DNA from: an uncultured Desulfobulbaceae bacterium
GTDB lineage: Bacteria; Desulfobacterota; Desulfobulbia; Desulfobulbales; BM004
Length of the DNA: 64,000 nt
Direction of reading: 5' to 3'
Assembly (NCBI GenBank): GCA_947259115.1
Contig: CAMYKS010000031.1
Coordinates: forward strand, 109,337 to 173,336
The notes beneath the pieces are model-generated. The model did not search any database, was not told the DNA's origin, and worked only from the letters and a program-made list of their open reading frames with translations. Shown here piece after piece: positions 45,180 to 54,094 of this stretch. A program made the translations under genes and the position numbers. Position 1 is the stretch's first letter. Every line of letters begins with the position of its first letter.

Positions 45180-46733
45180 TTAGTCGCTTTCCGCACCAAC
45201 TCCAGCATTTGCAGATGTTTTAACTTTGTCTTTTGACAGCACCACCACTCCCATACCATCCACAATACCTACGCTGCTGGAGTGTGGCCACTGTGCATTT
45301 TCTCCCGAGTACTCCATGACTTTCGGCATAGCCTGACCAGCAGCCACAAAATTGATGTCCTCCCTCATCAAGCGCGCAAGGTGCTGCATATGCGGCGCAT
45401 TTATAAACTTCGTTGCCACACCGGTGGCACCTCTAAAGGGGTAAGACGAACTCATGTTTAAGTTGCCGACAACTGCAACGTTCATCCCGTCCCATTTTTC
45501 ACTCGGAAGGGATTTTATGCGCGTCAGGATCTGGGTCATTGTCGTATAATGCGCCAGCATATTCAGGTGATTAACGGTTGAAATCCAGTTAGATTGCAGG
45601 GTGTAGCCTGCAATAAGGAAAAGTGTCAGCAGGATCGACAGATTTCTGACAAGCACCTGCCCTGCCCTATTGATAATCATGACGAATCCGGCAATGAGTA
45701 CGGCGTATCCAGTAAGCGTAAGGTTGTGATAATTGCCTTCAGGGTGGAGCAGCTGCAGTATTCTTGGCATGAAGAGGGCCAGCGCCAGTATCAACACTGC
45801 ACTGGCCTTTGCCATAGGGCCTTTAGGCAACCAAAGACAAAAAAAACCTGAAATGACTAAAAATAACAACTGAATTATTTTTAAGTAAGCCGGAAAATAG
45901 TGTTGCGGCCAAAAGAAAAAACTCCGAGTTCCCTGCACCACTTCAGATATGGCGTATGAAAAACTCCTTCCACCTTTGAGGCTGAAGGCCTGGCCTGCTG
46001 ACTGGTAGGAATCAAATTTCAGATCCATGGTCGACACTATCGCCACGTAGATAAGGCCGCCAGCGACAACGGAACCAAACGCTGCTGCTGCAGGCTTAGC
46101 CATTGACTTTATAAAGGACGATACACCCTCGTTCTCAAAGAGAATCTTACTCAGGCCCCAAACACAAAAGATAGTCGCAGCATTTGCGATCACGCTTTGA
46201 TAAATCGAAAAGGCGGCCACATACAGCAATGAAGCCATCCCCACATGAAGGAAAGTCGCCCTGGTTGACAAGATAACAGCGGCTGCGGCCAAAAAGTGGG
46301 CCATAGAGAAGGCGGCTATCGAGGTGTTATATTGGTAAAGCTGGGCCATATATGGGAAGACACACAGTACGGAAGATATTAAAACTATGTCCAGAACCTT
46401 GCGTGCACCCCAGAATTTAGATACAAGCATCCCGAAGGCAGACATCAGCATAATTCCTTCGACCATCTGCAGGAACGGCATAATATAGGCGTTCTGGCCA
46501 TAATAATGCAGCCAACCGAAACCAAAACGGCCCAGGTAATGTCCGAGTATAGTGCTTTGTATAAAGATGTGACTCACGTCGTCATGGTGCAACGTCAGAT
46601 TGGTCATCTCAAAACCGAAGGCTAGCAGATTAACACCCAGGACTATAAAAAACGCCCTCTTGTAAGCAGGATCGACTTTACTCCAGGCCTCGGACAAGGA
46701 CTGATCTAATGGTTTGTTGAGTAACAATTTCAA
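45180..46733 (-). CDS. GtrII/GtrC-like membrane glucosyltransferase
   Basis: 517 residues; TTG start at 46733 with GAGG eight bases upstream. About ten membrane segments. NLTLHHDDVSHIFIQS near 45-60, with a conserved acidic pair in the first large loop, and LGRFGFGWLHYY near 68-79 match the glucosyltransferase II family (serotype-converting GtrII/GtrC). These enzymes move glucose from undecaprenyl phosphate onto the growing polysaccharide on the outer face of the inner membrane. With the GtrB-like gene at 47817 and the GtrA at 51157 it makes a full gtr set, although the order is broken up. Confidence 0.85.
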   Translation of the reverse strand: MKLLLNKPLDQSLSEAWSKVDPAYKRAFFIVLGVNLLAFGFEMTNLTLHHDDVSHIFIQSTILGHYLGRFGFGWLHYYGQNAYIMPFLQMVEGIMLMSAFGMLVSKFWGARKVLDIVLISSVLCVFPYMAQLYQYNTSIAAFSMAHFLAAAAVILSTRATFLHVGMASLLYVAAFSIYQSVIANAATIFCVWGLSKILFENEGVSSFIKSMAKPAAAAFGSVVAGGLIYVAIVSTMDLKFDSYQSAGQAFSLKGGRSFSYAISEVVQGTRSFFFWPQHYFPAYLKIIQLLFLVISGFFCLWLPKGPMAKASAVLILALALFMPRILQLLHPEGNYHNLTLTGYAVLIAGFVMIINRAGQVLVRNLSILLTLFLIAGYTLQSNWISTVNHLNMLAHYTTMTQILTRIKSLPSEKWDGMNVAVVGNLNMSSSYPFRGATGVATKFINAPHMQHLARLMREDINFVAAGQAMPKVMEYSGENAQWPHSSSVGIVDGMGVVVLSKDKVKTSANAGVGAESD

Positions 46734-46822
46734 AAGGCAACCTCAAAAGTTCGTTTCTTGATTTTAACGTATATTCAATGAAAGGCCTTATAATTCATAA
46801 TTACAGGGTATCATCCTTTCAT

Positions 46823-47671
46823 TTATTTTTCTAGATTTGCGTATGATATCAATTCGATGCCCTTACGCTCCAGAAAATCTTTTACATCCTGCTTCTTCAA
46901 GGCACTGAGTTCGCCTTTCCAGTGGTAGTTCCAATGGTCATAGCGGCAATCCATGTCGCAATTCCCTGGATGGCACATCAGCTCAATGGTTCCGCTGGCA
47001 GGAAGATTTAGTAAGATTTTCCATAAATTCTCTTCAGTTACATTACCACCAAAGTAGAACCCTGAAAAGTGATCTGGCCGCTTGGCATCCGACGTGTTTG
47101 CTATGGTGCAGAAAGCGTTTAGTGCAAGAAGTTGCATCAAGCGACCAGCTCCATTCTTGTCGCAAAACATATAAGGCTTGAAGCGCTCCCTGGGGTAGCG
47201 AATAGCCGGTATGAGATATTTCTTGGCCAGTTTGCCGACTAGGCTTCGAATACCCGGCAACATGTGAATATGCTGATGACTATCGAGATGGCTAACCTCA
47301 ATAGAGTGATCCAGCACCTTCTGGATTTGAGCCTCGAATTCCAGCTTAACCTCGTCGAGAGAGACTTTCCCAAGCAAATATCTCTTGACAAATGATACTG
47401 CATGATCATAGAAGCGTCCGTTGCTATTGAGCAATGTTTTTATATCTTCTTTCTTTGATAGTGGCTCTTCCTCCACCAGGGTTAGATGGATTCCTATATC
47501 GAGGCTTGGCGCAGACCGGGATAGCTGAATTGCATGGTCAAAAGCTGCTCCGACAGACATTATTGAAGTGGAAGTGAGTATTCCATTGCGGTGCGCCTCT
47601 ACAATGCCCTCGTTTACTTTTTCAGACAGACCGAAGTCATCGGCATGCACAATGAGCTTACATTCAGCCAT
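46823..47671 (-). CDS. ChbG/YdjC/HpnK family carbohydrate deacetylase
   Basis: 282 residues. The N-terminus LIVHADDFGLSEKVNEGI has the metal-binding Asp pair of the family; HLDSHQHIHMLPG near 118-130 gives the two further His ligands, and MCHPGNCD near 225-232 the last. Members remove N-acetyl groups from chito-oligosaccharides or related amino sugars. It lies between GtrB and GtrC; a broken paralogue follows gtrA at 51633, so the deacetylase appears to belong to the gtr cassette in this organism. Confidence 0.88.
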   Translation of the reverse strand: MAECKLIVHADDFGLSEKVNEGIVEAHRNGILTSTSIMSVGAAFDHAIQLSRSAPSLDIGIHLTLVEEEPLSKKEDIKTLLNSNGRFYDHAVSFVKRYLLGKVSLDEVKLEFEAQIQKVLDHSIEVSHLDSHQHIHMLPGIRSLVGKLAKKYLIPAIRYPRERFKPYMFCDKNGAGRLMQLLALNAFCTIANTSDAKRPDHFSGFYFGGNVTEENLWKILLNLPASGTIELMCHPGNCDMDCRYDHWNYHWKGELSALKKQDVKDFLERKGIELISYANLEK

Positions 47672-47816
47672 AGACTTAACATATCCTCATAGGAGACACC
47701 TTGGCACGATGCATCCGCTAAGGTCAAGATTCAGACCCCAAGTAACCCAGAAGAAGCTGGCACCAAGCTGGCCAAAGGCCGGACCTTGCAGCAAAAGATA
47801 AAAACAATAAAACTAG

Positions 47817-48833
47817 CTAAGCACTGTTTGCCGACGCCGTTATTTCATCTTCTGCATTTACGGATTTAGCGGCGTATAGTTTTTCGCTTACGATAAACCT
47901 TGGGCGTCCTCGTACTTCCTCCATAATTCTACCTAAGTATTCTCCCAAGATAGCCAAAAATACGAACAGCACGCCAAACAAAAACGAGATGATCGCGACT
48001 GAAGAAGCCCAACCGGGAACGGCAGACCCCATTACCAACTTGCTTATTATCGCGTAAAAGACGCTAACAAAAGCCAAGCTTGAGGAAATAAGGCCGATTA
48101 GGATACCGATGCGTAAAGGCACTAGTGAAAATGAACTGATCCCATGCCAAGCGAACTTGAGCATTTTGCGCAGGGTATACTTAGTCTGACCACTTAAACG
48201 GCTGCGACAGTTGAATTTTATAATCGAACTCGGGTATCCAACCCACTGGACAATCCCTCTGAGGAACAAGCCTTCCTCCTTAAACTGCAAAATGTCATCA
48301 AGCGCCTGGCGATCCAGGAGCCTAAAATCAGCCATCCCACTTTGTATGTCTACTCCACTGAGATATGAAAACAAACGATAATAAAGTTTGGACGTTACTT
48401 TTTTAAATGCAGAAATATTTTGCTCATCAATACGCACGGTTTTCACAATCTTGTAGCCTTTGCGCCATTCGTCGACAAGGAGGGTGATGACTTCAGGAGG
48501 ATGCTGCAGATCAGCATCCATGGAAATGACGGCGTCGCCGACAGCATTGTTTAAACCCGCTAACAATGCGTGTTGATGACCGAAATTGCGGGACAACCGA
48601 ACGCCACGGACTCGTGGATCTTCATTATGGAGGGAGTTGATATCATTCCATGTGTTATCAGTACTGCCATCATCAACAAAAATTATTTCCCACGACATAT
48701 CAAGGGAAAACAACACTCCATTGAGCTCCATGTAGAGTTTAGACAAATTGCCCTGCTCATTCAATGCAGGGATAACAATCGACAGGGTTGGGTGCTCGAT
48801 TGCCGGCATAGTGTTGGTTATGGTTGAACTCAT
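47817..48833 (-). CDS. GtrB/ArnC-like polyprenyl-phosphate glycosyltransferase (GT2 with two C-terminal membrane segments)
   Basis: 338 residues. GT2 domain: LSIVIPALNEQGNLSKLY near 16-33, IIFVDDGSTDNTW near 54-66, and MDADLQHPPE near 109-118 (DxD followed by the QHPP signature of dolichol/undecaprenyl-phosphate transferases). RLSGQTKYTLRKMLKFAW near 213-230 precedes two membrane helices (about 235-260 and 270-300). By family it loads a sugar, usually glucose, onto undecaprenyl phosphate for a GtrC-type enzyme. First gene of the leftward gtrB-chbG-gtrC group. Confidence 0.9.
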   Translation of the reverse strand: MSSTITNTMPAIEHPTLSIVIPALNEQGNLSKLYMELNGVLFSLDMSWEIIFVDDGSTDNTWNDINSLHNEDPRVRGVRLSRNFGHQHALLAGLNNAVGDAVISMDADLQHPPEVITLLVDEWRKGYKIVKTVRIDEQNISAFKKVTSKLYYRLFSYLSGVDIQSGMADFRLLDRQALDDILQFKEEGLFLRGIVQWVGYPSSIIKFNCRSRLSGQTKYTLRKMLKFAWHGISSFSLVPLRIGILIGLISSSLAFVSVFYAIISKLVMGSAVPGWASSVAIISFLFGVLFVFLAILGEYLGRIMEEVRGRPRFIVSEKLYAAKSVNAEDEITASANSA

Positions 48834-49002
48834 GAACTCACCAAAAGCTAAAAAATTCAGTAGTTGGGCAAAAATCTTCCGCAGGTACGCCGATCGTTGC
48901 TGGACAGACGAGAACCTGCCTCAACCAAAATACTGACAGCATGAAGCATGGAAAACTCCAGTTCACCCGTACTCTTCCTTGGAGTTGCCTGTGATTGTAT
49001 CT

Positions 49003-49056
49003 TACGCCTGCGGCCCGGCCGGCCTCAACGTCCGAGTCCTTGTCTCCTGCCAGGTG
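49003..49056 (-). pseudogene. gmhB-like fragment
   Basis: Eighteen codons reading HLAGDKDSDVEAGRAAGV, the motif III/IV segment of D-glycero-D-manno-heptose bisphosphatase (compare [17 protein letters not shown] in the intact gmhB at 22423). No start, no N-terminal catalytic motif. A leftover of a second heptose gene set just upstream of gtrB. Confidence 0.6.
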
Positions 49057-49143
49057 AGGAGATAAGTAATCGCTTTTTCCAGTCGCGCCAAAAATCAGGG
49101 CAGCCATCTCAGACTGCCCCGGATCCTGACATCCATTTAACTA

Positions 49144-49702
49144 CTACAGTATCTCCGGAAAGCCTGTCAACATAAAATCCTGCCAATCACCAAGATAGCA
49201 GGCATGGATAAGCGAATTCACGACATTTTGAACCACCGCAAAATCATGACAAAATCCGTACACCAATCCAGCAGTCTTTTTTATTGTAAAAAGACCTAAT
49301 GCACCGCAACCGGTGGCTCCTCGTGCTGCAAACAGATAAGCTACCAACAGGAGACTTCTGCCATCATCATAGGGTTGATTATCTTTAAAAAATCCACTTT
49401 AGATGGAATGCCGGGAAGAATTTCTGCAAAACCATGTCCCATAATCTGGCGCTCACCCCGACCCGGTTCGCATACAACATTAGTTCCAAGGCAGCAGCCA
49501 TTGATTGTATTATTTCTAAAGTCAAAGATGACAGATACCAAATATGTTCAAACATTTGGTTTCTGCGTTTCTGAATGGACTTCTCGGCAACGATGACTCT
49601 TGCATTGTTGCTACCACTGGTGATGCTGATGATTGTATGTGCAAATATTCTGTCGGTAGTGAAATGGATGGCGTTTTTGATAATAATTTGAGATCTTTCC
49701 AA
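49144..49702 (-). pseudogene. Possible frameshifted remnant of an unrecognised gene
   Basis: Three overlapping minus-strand frames read as plausible protein text when joined by frame shifts: ...VIFDFRNNTINGCCLGTNVV near 49490-49541, GERQIMGHGFAEILPGI near 49410, then YDDGRSLLLVAYLF and TIKKTAGLVYGFCHDF down to 49144. I cannot assign a family. The stretch from 48834 to 49845 holds no intact gene. Confidence 0.3.
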
Positions 49703-49845
49703 TTGCTATAAGTTGCCCGTCAGGATATTTTATTGACAGTTTATCCGTAAAAAATCATTATCGGATATTTTATGTCAGGGTTAGGAGTAGTTTGCAACGG
49801 CCATCCATATTTTCAGAACATAAAAAAACAATTATTTATCTCAAT

Positions 49846-50949
49846 ATGCATTTAGAAGAAAACACCTTATGGCAGGAACGACTTTTGTCGCTTGACTTTT
49901 TCAGAGGCTTAACCATGTTCCTGCTGATCTCTGAAATAACCTTTTATAAACTATTATCTGATCCAACTATCGAAGGTTCAATTGTTTTCAATTTTATTAA
50001 ATTATTCCAACACCAGCAATGGGAGGGTTTAAGGCCCTGGGATTTGGTGCAGCCTTTTTTTATGTTTATTGTCGGGGTTGCAATGCCTTTCTCCTATGCT
50101 AAACGTTGGGAACGGGGCGACAGTTGGACGCAAACCTTAAAGCATGCAATCTGGCGTTCGCTTGTTTTGCTTTTTTTAGGTTGGGCATTGTATTGCATCC
50201 GGCCCGGCAAGATAACTTTTGAATTTTGGAATGTTCTGGCTCAACTTTCCGTAACGTACTTGATTGCATTTCTGATGATGCGAAAACCTATGCAAACTCA
50301 GCTGATTTTTACAATTGGTTTACTGGTTTTTACAGAGTTACTCTATCGTTATTGGCCGGTTCAAGGGTTTAATCAACCCTTTGTTCCAGATAAAAATTTT
50401 GGTGCCTGGTTCGATATGTTGATAATGGGGAAGTTATCCGATGGGCATTGGGTAGCATTTAATGCTGTTCCAACCACAGCTCACACTATGTGGGGAGTTT
50501 TAGCTGGTCTTATTATCAAAAGCGAACGGGTTGATTTACAAAAAATCAAAACTTTATTCATCGCTGGTATAATTGGCGTCGTAATAGGGGTTGCATTGAA
50601 TCCGATCACCCCTATCATTAAAAGAATTGCTACTGGTTCATTTGTAATCGTCAGTGGAGGTTGCTGCTTAATAGCACTGGCTTTATTCTATTGGCTGGTT
50701 GAAGTTAAAAAAATTCAAAAGGTACCGATATTTTTCGCCATCGTGGGAATGAATCCAATTTTTATTTATCTGTTCAGCCAAACAGGCGGTACAGAATGGT
50801 TAGAGCATATCGTAAGTCCTTTTACGGAGGGACTATTCAGCTTTATTGGTGAAATGGCACCACAGTTTATCACTGCATGCATAGTTTTATTTATTCAATG
50901 GTACATTTGTTATTGGTTATATAAAAAGAAGCTATTTATAAAAATATAG
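49846..50949 (+). CDS. HGSNAT/NagX-like membrane acyltransferase
   Basis: 367 residues from the ATG at 49846 (an in-frame TTG at 49792 lacks a ribosome site). About ten membrane segments. LLSLDFFRGLTMFLLI near 12-27 and LRPWDLVQPFFMFIVGVAM near 60-78 are the conserved N-terminal motifs of the heparan-alpha-glucosaminide N-acetyltransferase-like group (DUF5009/NagX), including the Asp-Leu-x-x-Pro-Phe-F element. Members are thought to acetylate amino sugars across the membrane. Its presence near a ChbG-type deacetylase suggests opposite N-acetylation steps on the same glycan (inference). Confidence 0.83.
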   Translation: MHLEENTLWQERLLSLDFFRGLTMFLLISEITFYKLLSDPTIEGSIVFNFIKLFQHQQWEGLRPWDLVQPFFMFIVGVAMPFSYAKRWERGDSWTQTLKHAIWRSLVLLFLGWALYCIRPGKITFEFWNVLAQLSVTYLIAFLMMRKPMQTQLIFTIGLLVFTELLYRYWPVQGFNQPFVPDKNFGAWFDMLIMGKLSDGHWVAFNAVPTTAHTMWGVLAGLIIKSERVDLQKIKTLFIAGIIGVVIGVALNPITPIIKRIATGSFVIVSGGCCLIALALFYWLVEVKKIQKVPIFFAIVGMNPIFIYLFSQTGGTEWLEHIVSPFTEGLFSFIGEMAPQFITACIVLFIQWYICYWLYKKKLFIKI

Positions 50950-51156
50950 CATCAGTTTCATTGCATATCAGATTATGATAAAACAACTTGATAGAAGGGG
51001 TGTGTTTTTTATCTTTCCCGGCATTTTGGACGCATACATCGGCCATATTTTTTTAGAAGTTTGTGATCGGCATCATTTTCTTGTTAGCGAATCCATTGGC
51101 CTGACCACTTCAGAAAACCCAAACACTTAATTCAGCAACGTTGCATTGCTACCGTC

Positions 51157-51636
51157 ATGAACCATATCATCCACGAAGCACTCAGAGAGCGAGTCGAACT
51201 GGAGACAGTCAATCAATTTATTCGATTTTGTGTCGTAGGTGTCTCCAACGTTGCAGTCAGTTTTGTGGTGTTTTATGTATTCTATAATTATGCCGAGCCG
51301 AGTGAAAAACTATCTGCTTTGCTGAACACTCATTTCAAAATGGATGGCGCCATTGCTAATATCGTTGGTTATCTCGCCGGCATGATTAACAGTTTCATTT
51401 TAAATAAAATCTGGACGTTTAAAGCAAAAGCCGGCACATTTAAACAAGCCTACCGTTTCACCATCTTAAACATTATCTGCTTGATATTGAGCACAGCTAT
51501 TTTATATATATTCGTCGACTTGTTACTTTTCCCCTATATTCTTGTCTGGTTCGCCAGCATCATCATCGTCATGACTCTAAACTTTCTCGGCAACAAATAC
51601 TGGACCTTCTCTGAACAATCAGGTAATGCACCATGA
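51157..51636 (+). CDS. GtrA-family flippase-like membrane protein
   Basis: 159 residues with four membrane segments. FIRFCVVGVSNVAVSFVVFY near 22-41, NIVGYLAGMINSFILNKIWTF near 68-88 and the closing NFLGNKYWTF are the GtrA signature. GtrA is believed to flip undecaprenyl-phosphate-glucose. It forms a functional set with the GtrB- and GtrC-like genes, though they are 2.3 and 4.4 kb away on the other strand. Its stop overlaps by ATGA the start of a broken chbG-like gene. Confidence 0.92.
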   Translation: MNHIIHEALRERVELETVNQFIRFCVVGVSNVAVSFVVFYVFYNYAEPSEKLSALLNTHFKMDGAIANIVGYLAGMINSFILNKIWTFKAKAGTFKQAYRFTILNIICLILSTAILYIFVDLLLFPYILVWFASIIIVMTLNFLGNKYWTFSEQSGNAP

Positions 51637-51750
51637 GTTGCCGTTTAATAGTCCATGCCAGATAACTTCAGCTTTATCAGAAAAAGTCAATAACACCATT
51701 GTCGATGCCAGGGGCAACGGTATTTTTTTGCAATCCTCCTGTTGACCGGC
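51633..51750 (+). pseudogene. Remnant of a ChbG/YdjC-type deacetylase gene
   Basis: Starts ATGAGTTGCCGTTTAATAGT (MSCRLIVHA), overlapping the gtrA stop. After frame shifts it continues as DNFSFIRK and then NTIVDARGNGIF, which lines up with the LIVHADDFGLSEKVNEGI and EAHRNGIL of the intact gene at 46823. Similarity fades after about 51750, just before the MITE at 51785. Confidence 0.7.
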
Positions 51751-51784
51751 CCACGATTTGTACCAGTATGAAAGTTGTTTTACT

Positions 51785-51951
51785 CTAGGAGCCTGTCGGA
51801 GAATTATAATCGTAACGAAAAAATGAGGAATTGAGATCAAATTTTTGGAAAATTGATGCGAATAGCAGCGCTATTTAAAAAAAATTTACGGAAATTTGAG
51901 CCGATTCTCTCGCTTTTGCAGTAAATTGGTAATTCTCCGACAGGCTCCTAG
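51785..51951 (+). mobile_element. MITE-like family B, copy 2, intact ends
   Basis: 167 bases with perfect 22-base terminal inverted repeats: CTAGGAGCCTGTCGGAGAAT at the left, mirrored at 51930-51951. The outermost CTAG is palindromic and could be a four-base target duplication, leaving 18-base repeats starting GAGCCTGTCGG. No coding capacity; a transposase of an IS5-like group could mobilise it (inference from the CTAG/GAGCCTGT ends). Confidence 0.85.
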
Positions 51952-52144
51952 CTCACACAGCATTTCCGACAGGACGGGAAATCTGCTACCCATACTTTCC
52001 GGAGGCACTCCCTCCATTCAGGTGCGGGTGTCAATCGTCGCAGCTTTCTTATGACGACAATATTCTTAGACCCGCAATTGGCTGACGTCGGATGGAACAA
52101 TTGTAAGATCCGGCGTCGCAGAAATATTTATACTTGAGCAGGAA

Positions 52145-53626
52145 TTACGTGAAAGTTTTGAACACAAAGGACAATCCCCCATTCAACTTCTGGCGCCATC
52201 GGTCTGCTTCGCTTCGTAAGGAAGAAATGGGAAGCAAAAGAAAAGCTGAAACGTAGAATGTGGAACCGGAAATCGTCATTATCAAGAGATATAGTGCGGG
52301 GTTCCCGGTTCTGGTGTCTCCAAGCAAAATATTCAGCAACAAAAGAACAATGAATAGAAGAGCGCTTAATGATAAACCCGGCGCTGCAGCCTTTAACAAC
52401 TCGGTGAATCGTGTTGGAATGGTTCTGTACACTAAAAAGTAGGAGTAAAATGTTGAGAAAACATGACTACCAAGTATACCCCAGGCAACGCCTTCCAGAC
52501 CCCACCGTAGTCCGACGACACAGGCCCCTGCGATAACGGCCAATGAGACAATCTGCGCCACGAGTCTCTGCGTGAGGCGGTTTTGGGCATCGAGTAACCG
52601 GTTACATGGGTGCAGGACGTTGAAGAACAGGCCCGCACAGAGCAGGATCTGCAGCGGAGCGGCGGCGGGCAACCACTTCGCGCCGTAAACGAAACCGATG
52701 AATGGCTCAGCAACCCACCACATCATTACGTAGAGGGGGGTCGTGTAGGCCATGAACAGGGTGATCGTCCGGTAGAAGATGTATTTGGATTGGTTCAGGT
52801 CGTCCTGCACCTTGCTCAGGGCCCTGAAAACAGGTTCCATTGTAGCGCGTACTATTACCCAGTTCGGCATGCGAGAAAGACTGTCCGACTTGCGAAAAAG
52901 GCCCAGGAAAGCAGGCCCGGCCCCCTTGCTGAGGATCAGGTTCATGCTTTCCCTGGTCAGATAGCTGATGAAGTCGATCGCCGTGATCTTGAAGCCATAG
53001 CTGCTATGTTTACGCATCAGGGCAAGGTCAAGATTCAAACGGATTCGAAGGGGGGTGATGCGTTCCAATAGCAAGTTTCTGAATAAGCCGCCAAACACGC
53101 CTGACAGGGTAAGACTCCACACTCCAAAGCCTGCCCACGCCATGATGGTTCCCGATATTCCAACAAAGAGCCCAGCGGCAACTCCGACTACGGATCGTTT
53201 CTTGAAATCCATCTCACGGTTGAGCCATGCGTTGCGCATAAAGGCAAAAGGCCGCATCAAGAATACCAAGCCCGCAACCCGGATCAAATCGGTGTAGAGT
53301 GGGTTGCCGAAGAAATCCGCAAACCATGGAGCGGTTACGAAAAACCCGACATAGAGGAGGATACCAACGCCGAGCTGGAGGGAAAAGACCGCATTGAAGT
53401 CGTCTTGATCCACCTCTTTAGCCCGAATCAGAGCTTGTCCCATTCCCCCGCTTAATACCAGTCCAGCGAAACCCGTAAGCGCTGCAACGGTTGCAACCAT
53501 GCCGAAATCTGCCGGAACGAGCAGGCGCGCCAGGGCAACACCGAAGCCGAACTCGAGAATTCGGGACCCAACGTTGCCCAGAAACAACCATTTTGTACCG
53601 CTACGGATTTTTTGACCCAGATTCAT
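52145..53626 (-). CDS. Oligosaccharide flippase (Wzx/WzxC-like, MOP superfamily)
   Basis: 493 residues with 12-14 membrane segments. The N-terminus GTKWLFLGNVGSRILEFGFGVALARLLVPADFG is typical of Wzx/WzxC-type polysaccharide translocases, followed by the Gly-rich GLVLSGGMGQALI and the RNAWLNREMDF loop. It should flip lipid-linked repeat units to the periplasm. A 37-codon remnant of a capK paralogue ends on its start codon (ATGA), so its translation may now be coupled to that remnant. Confidence 0.93.
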   Translation of the reverse strand: MNLGQKIRSGTKWLFLGNVGSRILEFGFGVALARLLVPADFGMVATVAALTGFAGLVLSGGMGQALIRAKEVDQDDFNAVFSLQLGVGILLYVGFFVTAPWFADFFGNPLYTDLIRVAGLVFLMRPFAFMRNAWLNREMDFKKRSVVGVAAGLFVGISGTIMAWAGFGVWSLTLSGVFGGLFRNLLLERITPLRIRLNLDLALMRKHSSYGFKITAIDFISYLTRESMNLILSKGAGPAFLGLFRKSDSLSRMPNWVIVRATMEPVFRALSKVQDDLNQSKYIFYRTITLFMAYTTPLYVMMWWVAEPFIGFVYGAKWLPAAAPLQILLCAGLFFNVLHPCNRLLDAQNRLTQRLVAQIVSLAVIAGACVVGLRWGLEGVAWGILGSHVFSTFYSYFLVYRTIPTRFTELLKAAAPGLSLSALLFIVLLLLNILLGDTRTGNPALYLLIMTISGSTFYVSAFLLLPISSLRSEADRWRQKLNGGLSFVFKTFT

Positions 53627-53736
53627 AAAGCGCTCGTGTCTATCTTTGTGTTGTAATGGAAGGTCGGGTGAGACATGTATCTTTCATGCAGTGGATAAAT
53701 AAATTTGCCTACAGTTTTAGCAGGAATAGGTTCCAA
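53623..53736 (-). pseudogene. 5' remnant of a second capK gene
   Basis: TTG-initiated 37-codon frame. The first 28 codons match the N-terminus of the intact CapK (PAKTVGKFIYPLHERYMSHPTF here, versus PAKAVNKFIYPLHEKIMQRPTF at 17717-19111), including the TTG start. The rest of the gene is missing; the frame ends in TGA overlapping the flippase start. The upstream neighbour is the intact GT4 at 54095, as was once the case for the intact capK. Confidence 0.78.
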
Positions 53737-53797
53737 AATTTCACCGTGTTAGCGGATACAAAATTTTTCATTTCTTATTGCCATCTCAAACACAGGC

Positions 53798-53920
53798 TGT
53801 CATTTCGAACGAATGTGAGAAATCTTTAATCCGAATATTTCATGTTGTCTATCCGGCGCCTCGACTCGTAAAAAATGCGGGTTAAGATCTCTCCGGCCTG
53901 ATGGCCGTTCGAGATGACAG
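53798..53920. repeat. Family C repeat interrupted by a shortened family A element
   Basis: Outer arms TGTCATTTCGAACGAATG and CGTTCGAGATGACAG belong to family C. Inside, 53830-53881 is a 52-base family A derivative, with one end (CCGAATATTTCATG) joined directly to the other (TTGTCTATCCGGCG...AAAATGCGGG). It is flanked by TTAA on both sides, which may be a target duplication or the element ends. Confidence 0.75.
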
Positions 53921-54094
53921 AAATGGGGGAAAGTTGCCCTTCCGAAATGATATATGTCCACTTTATATGTCAACTGTTCTAAGCTATACATTCAAAAATC
54001 CTAATTATTATCTGCCTCGCAAAAAGCGCTTCGCTTACTGGTATTGTTTTAAAATTTATTGATTTTATTTAGCCCTGTTGTTGACTGAGAAAGC

